Below are positions 1 through 7,836 of a stretch of 64,000 nucleotides of DNA, piece by piece. The notes beneath the pieces are model-generated. The model was not told the origin of the DNA and searched no databases. It worked only from the letters and a program-made list of their open reading frames with translations. The position numbers and the translations under genes are program-made. Every line of letters begins with the position of its first letter. Position 1 is the first letter of the stretch. The stretch comes from M3007 sp032115775 (GTDB lineage Bacteria; Bacteroidota; Bacteroidia; Chitinophagales; Saprospiraceae), in the NCBI GenBank assembly GCA_032115775.1, contig JAUMBL010000058.1, forward strand, positions 29,492 through 93,491, in the 5' to 3' direction.

Positions 1-612
1 GGGGTCAGCGTAATGCCGTCTGCCACTGCGCCGCTTTCTTGTCCGTGCGTAACCAGCGCCGGTACCATACCGGGCGGACCGATCAATCTATGCAACCTGG
101 GAAATGCAGTTGCGAGTAGTGCCGTCAGCGTAGTGCTCCAAAATAATGACATCCTACGGTACTTGTTGGTTACAAACACGGCGGATATTGTCAACTCCAT
201 TCTTGCCGTTTCTACTACGCCTTCATTTGCTTTCAATCCGGCTACGATGAGCGTGGGTACTACGTACTACATTGTGGCCGCTGCGGGCGACAATCAGAGC
301 GGAAATATTAATTATAACGATCCCTGCCTGAGTTTTTCCAATGCGATCCCTGTGACTTGGCGATCCCTGCCATCCGTTTCGCTCGTTGCAGATAATACCA
401 ATCTCTGCGCGGGCACGTGCAGCATGATAACAGCCACTTTGACGGGTAACCCGCCGTTTTCATTGACCTACACAACGCCGTTCGGAAACGGTACCCAGTC
501 GTTCAGCAACAACACCGGCGCCTTCGAGGTATGCATACCTTTCGGAGCAAACGCAGGCCCCTTGGTGGTACAGGCCACTGTATTGACGGATGCGCATTGC
601 ACCTGCCAGTAA
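1..612 (+). CDS. C-terminal part of a secreted repeat protein (5' end outside window)
   Basis: The reading frame is already open at base 1, so the gene begins upstream; about 203 residues are visible. They are rich in Ser, Thr, Asn and Val with regularly spaced Cys, and look like extracellular beta-sandwich (PKD/Ig-like) repeats such as occur in long Saprospiraceae surface proteins; one unit begins near residue 120 (SVSLVADNTNLCAG) and contains a TLTGNPPFSLTYT stretch. The protein ends in HCTCQ with no recognisable T9SS sorting domain. The next gene starts 30 bp downstream. The general class (extracellular repeat protein) is inferred from composition; no specific function is assigned. Confidence 0.6.
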   Translation, partial: GVSVMPSATAPLSCPCVTSAGTIPGGPINLCNLGNAVASSAVSVVLQNNDILRYLLVTNTADIVNSILAVSTTPSFAFNPATMSVGTTYYIVAAAGDNQSGNINYNDPCLSFSNAIPVTWRSLPSVSLVADNTNLCAGTCSMITATLTGNPPFSLTYTTPFGNGTQSFSNNTGAFEVCIPFGANAGPLVVQATVLTDAHCTCQ

Positions 613-641
613 ATATCTGTTGTAAAAATCCACATCAGTCT

Positions 642-1937
642 ATGCCAACACTTGAAATTCCCGCCCAAACGCCCCGGTCACCCCGCGCTAACCCCATCGG
701 CCACATCGGCCTCCTTGTACTCTTTGGTCTCCTTGTCCCCCACGCCGCCTTCTCCCAACGCCCGGTCGTCCTCCTCCACGGCTTCATGGCCTCGGGCGAT
801 ACCTGGGCGCAGTTTCAGCGGCAGTTTGCAGCCCAGGGATACGACCCCGGCTCGGTGGCCGTGCTCGACTGGAACACGCTCAACCGAAGCAATGATGCGC
901 TGACTCAACTCGACGCGCTGGTGGACAGCCTCCGCGCACGCACGGGCGCAACGCAGGTGGATCTGATCGGGCATTCCGCCGGCGGCGGATTGAGTTACTC
1001 GTACCTGGCAGACAGCCTCCGGGCGACCAAAGTAGCGCATTACGTCCATATCGGCAGTATGCCCCAAAAACAGCCGGCCTGCCAGGCCATGCTGAATCTG
1101 TGGTCGGACGGCGACAAAGTCGCCCAAGCCGGCGAAATACCAGGCGCCGAAAACCGGATGCTGCCCGGACTGGATCACTATCAGGTGGCCACCGCGCCGG
1201 CCTCCTTCGAAGCGGTATTTCAATTTTTGAATGGCCGCGCGCCGGATGTGAAAAAAACGACGATCCCCAAAACCGTTCGCATCGGCGGCCGAGCGCTGGT
1301 GTTTGGAGAAAATACCCCCGCAGCCGACGCAACCATTGAATTGTATTACACAGACCCGGAAACAGGCCAACGCCAAGAACCGGCTTTCCACAGCCAGACA
1401 GCCGACAAACAGGGGTACTGGTCGGCGCCGGAAGTAAAAACCGGACTTCCGCTAGAAATCGCCGTGCACCCGACAACGCCCGGCGCCCGGCCGGTGCATT
1501 ATTTCCGCCGGGGCTTTCAATCCGACGATCCCCTGGTCTATCTGCGGGTACTGCCCGCCGCCAATTCCATGCTCGGATTCCTGCTCAACGGCTTGCCCAA
1601 AGCGCCGGAGCAATCCGTGGTGAATATTTTCGCCGCCAACCAGGGCATCGTGCACGGCCGCGATCAACTTTCGATAAACGGCGCGCCGCTTTCCACCGAA
1701 GCGCTGGCGGCGCCGGAAAAAACAGCCATCTCCTTTTTCCTGTACGACGCCGACAACAACCGCGAGAGCGGGTACAATGCCGTCGGCGTTTTTGCCAGAT
1801 TCCCCTTCCTGACCGGCGCCGATTGCTTCATCAACCCGGCCGATCCGGCGCCCCTGCGCATCGTATTGAATGAAAAAACACAGGTGGTGCGGAAAATTCC
1901 GTCGAGTGCGGGCGTTCAGGTGGTAGTATTTGAGTAG
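642..1937 (+). CDS. secreted alpha/beta-hydrolase lipase with C-terminal beta domain
   Basis: Predicted 431 residues. The ATG at 642 is chosen because it places a hydrophobic signal segment (IGHIGLLVLFGLLVPHAAFS) ahead of the mature protein; an earlier in-frame ATG at 531 overlaps the previous gene. The hydrolase core shows the oxyanion region VVLLHGFMASGDTW, the nucleophile elbow GHSAGGG, and plausible acid and base residues in WSDGDKVA and GLDHYQVA. The C-terminal half (from about residue 205) is beta-rich, an arrangement that recalls lipases with a separate lipid-binding C-terminal domain such as the Archaeoglobus enzyme. Likely role: ester or lipid hydrolysis outside the cytoplasm. Substrate unknown. 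The neighbouring transketolase gene appears functionally unrelated. Confidence 0.8.
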   Translation: MPTLEIPAQTPRSPRANPIGHIGLLVLFGLLVPHAAFSQRPVVLLHGFMASGDTWAQFQRQFAAQGYDPGSVAVLDWNTLNRSNDALTQLDALVDSLRARTGATQVDLIGHSAGGGLSYSYLADSLRATKVAHYVHIGSMPQKQPACQAMLNLWSDGDKVAQAGEIPGAENRMLPGLDHYQVATAPASFEAVFQFLNGRAPDVKKTTIPKTVRIGGRALVFGENTPAADATIELYYTDPETGQRQEPAFHSQTADKQGYWSAPEVKTGLPLEIAVHPTTPGARPVHYFRRGFQSDDPLVYLRVLPAANSMLGFLLNGLPKAPEQSVVNIFAANQGIVHGRDQLSINGAPLSTEALAAPEKTAISFFLYDADNNRESGYNAVGVFARFPFLTGADCFINPADPAPLRIVLNEKTQVVRKIPSSAGVQVVVFE

Positions 1938-1943
1938 GAACCG

Positions 1944-1951
1944 TACCTTTG
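1944..1951 (+). promoter_or_regulatory. TAnnTTTG -7 box upstream of tkt
   Basis: TACCTTTG matches the Bacteroidota -7 consensus TAnnTTTG and lies 4 bp before the tkt ATG, so the transcript would be almost leaderless or start slightly inside the annotated ORF. No convincing -33 TTG was seen at the usual spacing. Confidence 0.4.
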
Positions 1952-1955
1952 CCGC

Positions 1956-3947
1956 ATGAAAGCACAACACTTAAAGAAAATTGCCAACACGATCCGCGGC
2001 CTGTCCATAGACGGCGTGGAAGCCGCCAACTCCGGCCACCCCGGTATGCCGATGGGCATGGCCGATGTCGCCGCCGTCCTCTGGACGGAATTTCTCAAGC
2101 ACAACCCCGCTAACCCGCAATGGGCCGATCGCGACCGCTTCGTGCTCTCCGCAGGCCATGGTAGTATGCTGATCTATAGCCTGCTGCACCTCTACGGATA
2201 CGACCTGCCGATGGAGCAGCTGCGCAATTTCCGCCAGTGGGGCAGCAAAACCGCCGGCCACCCGGAGTTCGGACACGCGCCCGGGGTCGAAATGACGACC
2301 GGGCCGCTCGGACAAGGGATCTCCACCGCCGTCGGTATGGCCCTGGCGCAAAAGCACATGGCCGCCCGCTTCAATAAAGGCGCGTATAAAGTGGTCAATC
2401 ACTATACCTATGTGATCGCCAGCGACGGCGACCTCCAAGAGGGCATCTCGCACGAAGCCTGCGCGTTCGCCGGCCATAACCGCCTCTCCAAACTCATCGT
2501 CCTGTACGACGACAACCAGATCAGCATAGACGGCGAAACGCACCTGTCCTTTAGCGAAGACGTGCTCAAACGCTACGAAGCCTACGGCTGGCATACGCAA
2601 CGTATAGACGGACATGATTACGACGCGATCCGCGCAGCCGTCACGCTCGCGCGCGCAGCCGATAAACCCGCTATCATCGCCTGCCGAACCATCATCGGCT
2701 TCGGCAGCCCCAACAAGGCCGGCTCGGAAGAAGCGCACGGCGCGCCTCTGGGCAAGGAGGAAGCACTGCTTTCCAAGAAAAAATTGGGAATCCCAACCGA
2801 ACCGCCGTTCTATGTGCCGGAAGATGTGCTGAAAATAACCCGCCGCGCAGTGGAAACCGGCATCAAAGCCGAACGCGACTGGCACGAACTGCTGAAAAAA
2901 TACCACAGCGCCCGACCGGAACTGGCCCGCATGTTCGCCGCCTGCCTGGACAATGAGATACCCGCTGAAGCGCTGGCCGTGCCGGAATTCGCACCGGGCA
3001 AAATCGCTACCCGAAACGCCTCCGGCAAGGTACTGGATTTTATCGCTACGAAAATCCCCGGCCTACTCGGCGGCTCGGCCGACCTGACGCCGTCCAATAA
3101 AACCCAGGGCAAAGGCCAAACGGTCTTTAGCCCCAAAAATCCCGCCGGACAATACATCCACTACGGCGTGCGCGAACACGGCATGGCCGCTATCTTGAAC
3201 GGAATCGCCCTGCACGGCGGATTGATCCCGTACAGCGGCACGTTCTTCGTGTTCACAGATTATATGCGCCCTTCGATGCGCCTGGCAGCCCTCATGGGCA
3301 TCCGGGTCGTTTATGTGCTCACGCACGATTCCATCGGCCTGGGCGAAGACGGCCCGACCCACCAGCCCATCGAACACCTGGTTTCGCTGCGCGCCATGCC
3401 GAATATGTCGCTCATCCGACCCATGGACGCCAACGAAACAGCCGTAGCCTGGAAAATGGCGCTGGCACGCACCGACGGCCCAACCGGCCTGATCCTCACC
3501 CGCCAAAACGTAACCAACTACGACCGCAAGGCGCTCGGCATGGCGCCCGCCGAAGAAGCCCGGAAAGGCGGATATGTCCTGACGGAAGATAAAGATTATC
3601 GCGTGCTCCTGATCGCCACCGGCTCGGAAGTGGAAATCGCCATGGCCGCCAAAGACCTGCTGAATGCGCAGGGCGTCGGCGTCCGGGTAGTCTCCATGCC
3701 GGCTACCGACGTATTCGACCGACAACCGGAAGCCTACAAAGCGTCCGTACTGCCCGCCGCCTGCAAAGCCCGCGTGGCCGTAGAAGCCGGCGCCAGTCTG
3801 GGATGGTATAAATACGTAGGGATGGAAGGCGCTATCGTCGGACTAGATCACTTCGGCGCGTCCGCACCCTACGAAACGCTGTACGAACAATTTGGCCTGA
3901 CTGCCGCCAACGTGGCAAACCAGGCGCTCGGCCTGTTGGGGAAATAA
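1956..3947 (+). CDS. tkt: transketolase
   Basis: 663 residues, the usual full length for a bacterial single-chain transketolase. It moves two-carbon ketol units between sugar phosphates in the non-oxidative pentose phosphate pathway, using thiamine diphosphate and a divalent metal in the cytoplasm. Visible signatures: N-terminal DGVEAANSGHPGMPMGMAD, the ThDP/metal motif ASDGDLQEGISHE followed by DDNQISIDG, the pyrimidine-domain GVREHGMAAILNGIALHGG, and the substrate region HDSIGLGEDGPTHQPIEHL. All conserved segments are present with no frameshift. A sensor kinase follows 24 bp downstream on the same strand and may be cotranscribed. Confidence 0.97.
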   Translation: MKAQHLKKIANTIRGLSIDGVEAANSGHPGMPMGMADVAAVLWTEFLKHNPANPQWADRDRFVLSAGHGSMLIYSLLHLYGYDLPMEQLRNFRQWGSKTAGHPEFGHAPGVEMTTGPLGQGISTAVGMALAQKHMAARFNKGAYKVVNHYTYVIASDGDLQEGISHEACAFAGHNRLSKLIVLYDDNQISIDGETHLSFSEDVLKRYEAYGWHTQRIDGHDYDAIRAAVTLARAADKPAIIACRTIIGFGSPNKAGSEEAHGAPLGKEEALLSKKKLGIPTEPPFYVPEDVLKITRRAVETGIKAERDWHELLKKYHSARPELARMFAACLDNEIPAEALAVPEFAPGKIATRNASGKVLDFIATKIPGLLGGSADLTPSNKTQGKGQTVFSPKNPAGQYIHYGVREHGMAAILNGIALHGGLIPYSGTFFVFTDYMRPSMRLAALMGIRVVYVLTHDSIGLGEDGPTHQPIEHLVSLRAMPNMSLIRPMDANETAVAWKMALARTDGPTGLILTRQNVTNYDRKALGMAPAEEARKGGYVLTEDKDYRVLLIATGSEVEIAMAAKDLLNAQGVGVRVVSMPATDVFDRQPEAYKASVLPAACKARVAVEAGASLGWYKYVGMEGAIVGLDHFGASAPYETLYEQFGLTAANVANQALGLLGK

Positions 3948-3971
3948 TCCCCCCACAACCACCCGCCCGCT

Positions 3972-5441
3972 ATGAACGCCCAACGCATCCGGCTCATCAT
4001 CGGACTCCTGACCGTCGCCCTGATCGGCGTCATCAGCCTCCAAATCTACTGGATCGGGTGGAATATCCGGCTCTATGAAGAGCAGTTTGATAAAAATGCC
4101 TACTCGGTGCTCAACCGGGTAGCCGACAAATTGCAATACTACGAAAACGCCGCCGTATTGGAAGCGCTGAACAGCCTGCGCCGACCCGGACAAGACGCCG
4201 GCCGAAATGTGCGCCGCGCCGCCCAATACCTCGAAAGCGGCTACGCCCGCCTCCAACGCGAAAAAGCCGACTCGCTGCCCGACCCGGCAAACGGCGCCTC
4301 CGGCTTCGAGGATAATGTGAATATGTGGGAGTACTTTAAAGTCAGCCAACTGGTGGACTCCAAACCGCTCGCCGAACGCATCAAACTCGATCTGCTGGCG
4401 CAATCTATCCGCGAAGAACTCAACAGCCGCGGCGTCCGCTCCGCCTACCAGTACGGCGTATTCTCCAAAGCCCGCAACAGCTTCGTGGTGGTCAACGACC
4501 ACTATGTCGTGGTGGACAACAGCGCGCAACTGGTGCACGGCGGCGCCGCTAATCTCTACACCTCGCCCTACCGGGTGGCGCTGTTTCAACAGGACGTGGA
4601 ATCGCCCGGATACCTCGCGATCTATTTCCCCAACCGCACAACGCTGGTGCTGAGCTCCGTCTGGAAACCCATGACGCTGTCTATCCTGTTTACTGCCATC
4701 ATCCTGTTCTGTTTCGCTTATACCATACAAGTCATTTTCCGACAAAAGAAATTGTCGGAAATGAAAACCGATTTTATCAACAACATGACCCACGAATTCA
4801 AAACGCCCATCGCCACCATCTCCCTGGCCGCCGACAGCATCGGCAGCCCGATGGTCGTGTCAAACCCGGATAAAATCCGGCGCTTCGTGGATATTATCCG
4901 ACAGGAAAACCGACGTATGAACAGCCAGGTGGAACGCGTGCTCCAAATGGCGCTCATTGATAAAAATGAATTCCAACTCCGCCTCGATGAAGTCAACCTG
5001 CACGACCTGATCCGCCAAGCCGTGGATAATTTCAGCGTCCAGGTGGAACGCCGGGAAGGTACCCTGGAAACAGATCTGCAGGCCGAACGCCCGGTGATCG
5101 TCGGCGACGGCACGCATATCGCCGGCATCATCCACAACTTGCTGGATAACGCCAACAAATACAGTCCGGATAAGCCCCACATCACCATCCGAACGCGAGA
5201 CGTGCCGCTCGGCGTCGAAATCACCGTCCAGGATCAGGGTCTGGGCATTAGCAAGGAAGCCCGCAAGCATATCTTCGACAAGTTTTATCGGGTGCATACC
5301 GGCAATATCCACGACGTGAAGGGCTTCGGCCTCGGCCTTAGCTACGTAAAAGCCATCATGACCGCCCATAAAGGCCTGGTGGATGTGAAAAGCGAGCCGG
5401 GTAAAGGCAGCCGATTTATCCTCACCTTCCCCGCCCGATAA
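3972..5441 (+). CDS. two-transmembrane sensor histidine kinase, no adjacent regulator
   Basis: 489 residues. TM1 lies at about 7-29, a periplasmic sensing region at 30-230, and TM2 at about 234-256. The DHp motif NNMTHEFKTPIATISLAA carries the phosphoacceptor His274. The ATPase domain is complete: N box HNLLDNANKYSP, G1 VQDQGLGISKEA, F box KFYRV and G2 GFGLGLSYVKAI. It should autophosphorylate in response to an envelope signal. The sensor region has no recognised PAS or HAMP domain. Such kinases are usually next to their response regulator; here the following gene is an AhpD-like protein and no receiver-domain gene is present in the window. Confidence 0.93.
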   Translation: MNAQRIRLIIGLLTVALIGVISLQIYWIGWNIRLYEEQFDKNAYSVLNRVADKLQYYENAAVLEALNSLRRPGQDAGRNVRRAAQYLESGYARLQREKADSLPDPANGASGFEDNVNMWEYFKVSQLVDSKPLAERIKLDLLAQSIREELNSRGVRSAYQYGVFSKARNSFVVVNDHYVVVDNSAQLVHGGAANLYTSPYRVALFQQDVESPGYLAIYFPNRTTLVLSSVWKPMTLSILFTAIILFCFAYTIQVIFRQKKLSEMKTDFINNMTHEFKTPIATISLAADSIGSPMVVSNPDKIRRFVDIIRQENRRMNSQVERVLQMALIDKNEFQLRLDEVNLHDLIRQAVDNFSVQVERREGTLETDLQAERPVIVGDGTHIAGIIHNLLDNANKYSPDKPHITIRTRDVPLGVEITVQDQGLGISKEARKHIFDKFYRVHTGNIHDVKGFGLGLSYVKAIMTAHKGLVDVKSEPGKGSRFILTFPAR

Positions 5442-5506
5442 ACGCATATCCGGATTTCGATTTTTCAGGCTCTGCCAACTTATTTTAAAAAATAAAATGT
5501 GATAAT

Positions 5507-5866
5507 ATGAACGCCGTCCAAGAATTTAACGATTACCGCGCCCGCATGAACGAGCGCATCCTCGCCCACGATAACAAGGTCATCAAACGCTTTTGGAGCC
5601 TCGACCACCAAACCTACCAGGAGGGCGCCCTCGACGCACGCACCAAAGAAATGCTGGGGCTTGTCGCGTCTATGGTGCTGCGCTGCGACGACTGCATCAA
5701 GTACCACCTCGAAAAATGCCACGAAATGGGCGTGAATACCGACCAACTCTTCGAAATTCTCGCCGTGGCCAATATGGTCGGCGGGTCTATCTGTATCCCG
5801 CACACCCGCCGGGCAGTGGAATATTGGGATGTGTTGCAAGGCGCGGAGAGCGCTGAACAGGTGTAA
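5507..5866 (+). CDS. carboxymuconolactone decarboxylase / AhpD-like protein
   Basis: 119 residues, typical for a single-domain CMD/AhpD-family protein. The family signature is visible: helix ALDARTKEMLGLVASMVLRC followed by the CxxC-type redox pair CDDC and a downstream His in CIKYHLEKCHEMG, then the hydrophobic helix LFEILAVANMVGG. The CxxC and His layout matches AhpD-type alkylhydroperoxidase proteins more than true decarboxylases, so a thiol-based peroxide role is the better guess. The gap to the upstream kinase is 65 bp and AT-rich. Confidence 0.85.
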   Translation: MNAVQEFNDYRARMNERILAHDNKVIKRFWSLDHQTYQEGALDARTKEMLGLVASMVLRCDDCIKYHLEKCHEMGVNTDQLFEILAVANMVGGSICIPHTRRAVEYWDVLQGAESAEQV

Positions 5867-5931
5867 GAGCCTGTTAAAGGCTGTTACAGACTATTTTTAT
5901 TTTCGTTTTTTCACAATAAAATGTTAATTTT

Positions 5932-6591
5932 ATGAAAAATCACGTTTTAAATGCCATGCTACTGTTAGGCGTAGCCGTTTTTCTCGCCAACTGCGCTTCG
6001 CTGACCGGTTTTCAGGACGGCCGGACGCTCGGACAAAACAACGTCGAACTCGTCGGCTCGGTGAATTTCTCGCAATCGCCGGATTTTAACGATCTGGAAG
6101 AGCAGGACACCTTCGGAACAGACATTCCCAATCTGTTCTTCCCGAACCTCGAGTTCGGCGCCCGCTACGGCGTTTCCGAAAAATTCGATCTCTCCCTCCG
6201 CATGAACACCAACCTGAACGTCGGCCTGGGCGCCAAGGTACAGGTACTCGGCGACCAAGAGTCCAAAACAGCCCTGTCGCTCGGCGCGGAAGTCGGCACG
6301 TTCGGACTCATCTCCGGCCTCTGGAACGTCCAGATCCCGGTGTATTTCTCCGTGCATCCGAAAGACAATTTCAGCTGGTATCTCTCGCCGAGGTACATCT
6401 ACCAATTCGCCTCCTACACCGGCGCCGAAAACGGCCTGCGCTATCTCGGCGGCAACACCGGCTTCTTTTTCGGCCGGCGCCACAAGTTCGGGGTGGACGT
6501 CGGGTACTACAACGTAGGCACCACCAACAACAACCTGGGACTGCTGCAAGTGGGCCTCGGCGGCCGCTTCGCTTTAGGCGGCGGCAAATAA
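5932..6591 (+). CDS. outer-membrane beta-barrel-like lipoprotein
   Basis: 219 residues. The N-terminus is a lipoprotein signal with lipobox FLANCAS (Cys21 predicted lipidated). The mature part is a series of alternating amphipathic strands (e.g. EFGARYGVSEKFDLSLRMN, FGVDVGYYNVGTTNNNLG) ending in aromatic/Gly-rich strands, as in small outer-membrane barrels. It resembles uncharacterised Bacteroidota OM proteins; no specific function is recognised. It is followed immediately by a strong palindromic terminator shared with the convergent AraC gene. Confidence 0.65.
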   Translation: MKNHVLNAMLLLGVAVFLANCASLTGFQDGRTLGQNNVELVGSVNFSQSPDFNDLEEQDTFGTDIPNLFFPNLEFGARYGVSEKFDLSLRMNTNLNVGLGAKVQVLGDQESKTALSLGAEVGTFGLISGLWNVQIPVYFSVHPKDNFSWYLSPRYIYQFASYTGAENGLRYLGGNTGFFFGRRHKFGVDVGYYNVGTTNNNLGLLQVGLGGRFALGGGK

Positions 6592-6596
6592 TTGTA

Positions 6597-6635
6597 GTAA
6601 TGTTCAGGCTCCGCGATGCGGAGCCTGAACATTAC
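6597..6635. terminator. bidirectional hairpin between convergent genes
   Basis: Perfect inverted repeat with 18-bp arms (6597-6614 and 6618-6635) and a 3-nt loop; the core is TGTTCAGGCTCCGC. It lies just after the lipoprotein stop and overlaps the stop codon of the convergent AraC gene, so it probably terminates both transcripts. Confidence 0.75.
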
Positions 6636-7606
6636 AAATGCACTAACCGCGTCGCGTAATTCGCCGGCTGGATATGCGCTCGGGCTTGACTCGGCAAAAA
6701 TTGCCAGGGCGTCACCTGTTTGGTCCAATCGAACTGATCTTTTTCAAAATACCGTTTCCGGTATTCCACCGGCGTGCACAGCCGGTATTTTTTAAACAAC
6801 CGGTTGAAATTTGCCAGGTTGTTGAATCCGGATTGAAAACATATCTGGCTCACCGTTTCATCGGTATTGAGCAGCAGCCGACAGGCATGCCCGATGCGCA
6901 CATCCAGCAAAAATTGCGTAAAACTTCGGAATGCGACTTTCTGAAAGTAGTGGCTGAACGCGGACTCGCTCATGTTTACTTTGGCCGCCACGTCGCCCAG
7001 ACGAAGGCCCGGATCCGCAAAATTTTTCAACATATAACTGTAGGCAATCTGAATCCGATTGTTCTCGTATTGCTGCTTTCGGGGGGAAAAACCCTCGCTG
7101 GCCAGGAAATTCGTTTCCGTGGACAACGACAGCAGGTCCAGCAACTGTAAAAACTCAATCACGTTGGCGAAGCCTTTGTCCTCCGTCAAACGCACCATCA
7201 GCTGCATGGCCTCCTGCAGGGTCTTCCCTTTAAACTGAATCCCGCGACCCGCATCCTTCAGCAACTTGCGGATATTCGAAAAGCGCTCCTTTTGAAACAA
7301 CTGGCCGCTGCTGAACAAATCCATCGCAAATTGAATCGTAATGACCCGGTAAGGCTGCCCGCTGCGCTGCAGATGCTCGTCGCCGTCCCACTTGTGATAT
7401 AAGTACGGCCCAAGCAAGACCAGATCAAAATCGTGGTACCGCTCAATGGAATCGCCCACAATCCGGCTGCCCGAGATCCCGGCCACCAGGTTGATCTCGT
7501 ACTCCGGATGGTTGTGCACCGGATAATCAAACCCGTTGCAAACCGAGTCAATCACCACGAAAACATCCGGCGACTTCAGCGGCGTGATCTCTTTGTACAC
7601 TTGCAT
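6632..7606 (-). CDS. AraC-family transcriptional regulator of the glycan locus
   Basis: 324 residues. The N-terminal half looks like a cupin-type effector domain (DYPVHNHPEYEINLVAG, then FDLVLLGPYLYHKW), the C-terminal ~100 residues are a two-helix-turn-helix AraC DNA-binding domain: GDVAAKVNMSESAFSHYFQK and QICFQSGFNNLANFNRLFKK, with PVEYRKRY closing it. It is divergent from the susC gene across a 230-bp AT-rich region and is therefore the likely local activator responding to a sugar signal. In many Bacteroidota such loci use hybrid two-component or ECF sigma/anti-sigma control; a soluble AraC type implies sensing a cytoplasmic breakdown product. Confidence 0.92.
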   Translation of the reverse strand: MQVYKEITPLKSPDVFVVIDSVCNGFDYPVHNHPEYEINLVAGISGSRIVGDSIERYHDFDLVLLGPYLYHKWDGDEHLQRSGQPYRVITIQFAMDLFSSGQLFQKERFSNIRKLLKDAGRGIQFKGKTLQEAMQLMVRLTEDKGFANVIEFLQLLDLLSLSTETNFLASEGFSPRKQQYENNRIQIAYSYMLKNFADPGLRLGDVAAKVNMSESAFSHYFQKVAFRSFTQFLLDVRIGHACRLLLNTDETVSQICFQSGFNNLANFNRLFKKYRLCTPVEYRKRYFEKDQFDWTKQVTPWQFLPSQARAHIQPANYATRLVHL

Positions 7607-7647
7607 ATTCCGAACTTTATTTTTTAATTCCGTTTAAAAACATTTTG

Positions 7648-7655
7648 CAAAATTA
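7648..7655 (-). promoter_or_regulatory. -7 box for the AraC regulator gene
   Basis: On the minus strand the sequence reads TAATTTTG, matching TAnnTTTG, about 42 bp before the AraC start. The same 230-bp region also carries the susC promoter, but no equally clean box was found for that direction. Confidence 0.4.
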
Positions 7656-7836
7656 AATTTTTGTAAAAATTAGACCAAAAATTCGTTTTCACAAAAGTAC
7701 TATTTTTTTGCATAATAGTATTAGGTAGCCAATTCATCAAATGGCCACTTTTGCCCATCGCAATCAATTCGTGTGTTCGGAGGTCAAGATTCCGGCAAAA
7801 ATCCTGTACGCGAAATCAAGCGCTCAATTCAGATTT

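Noticed and set aside
678..1476. Long antisense open frames over the lipase, transketolase and other GC-rich genes
   Set aside because: They mirror the codon bias of the real genes and encode Arg/Gly/His-rich sequence without domains.
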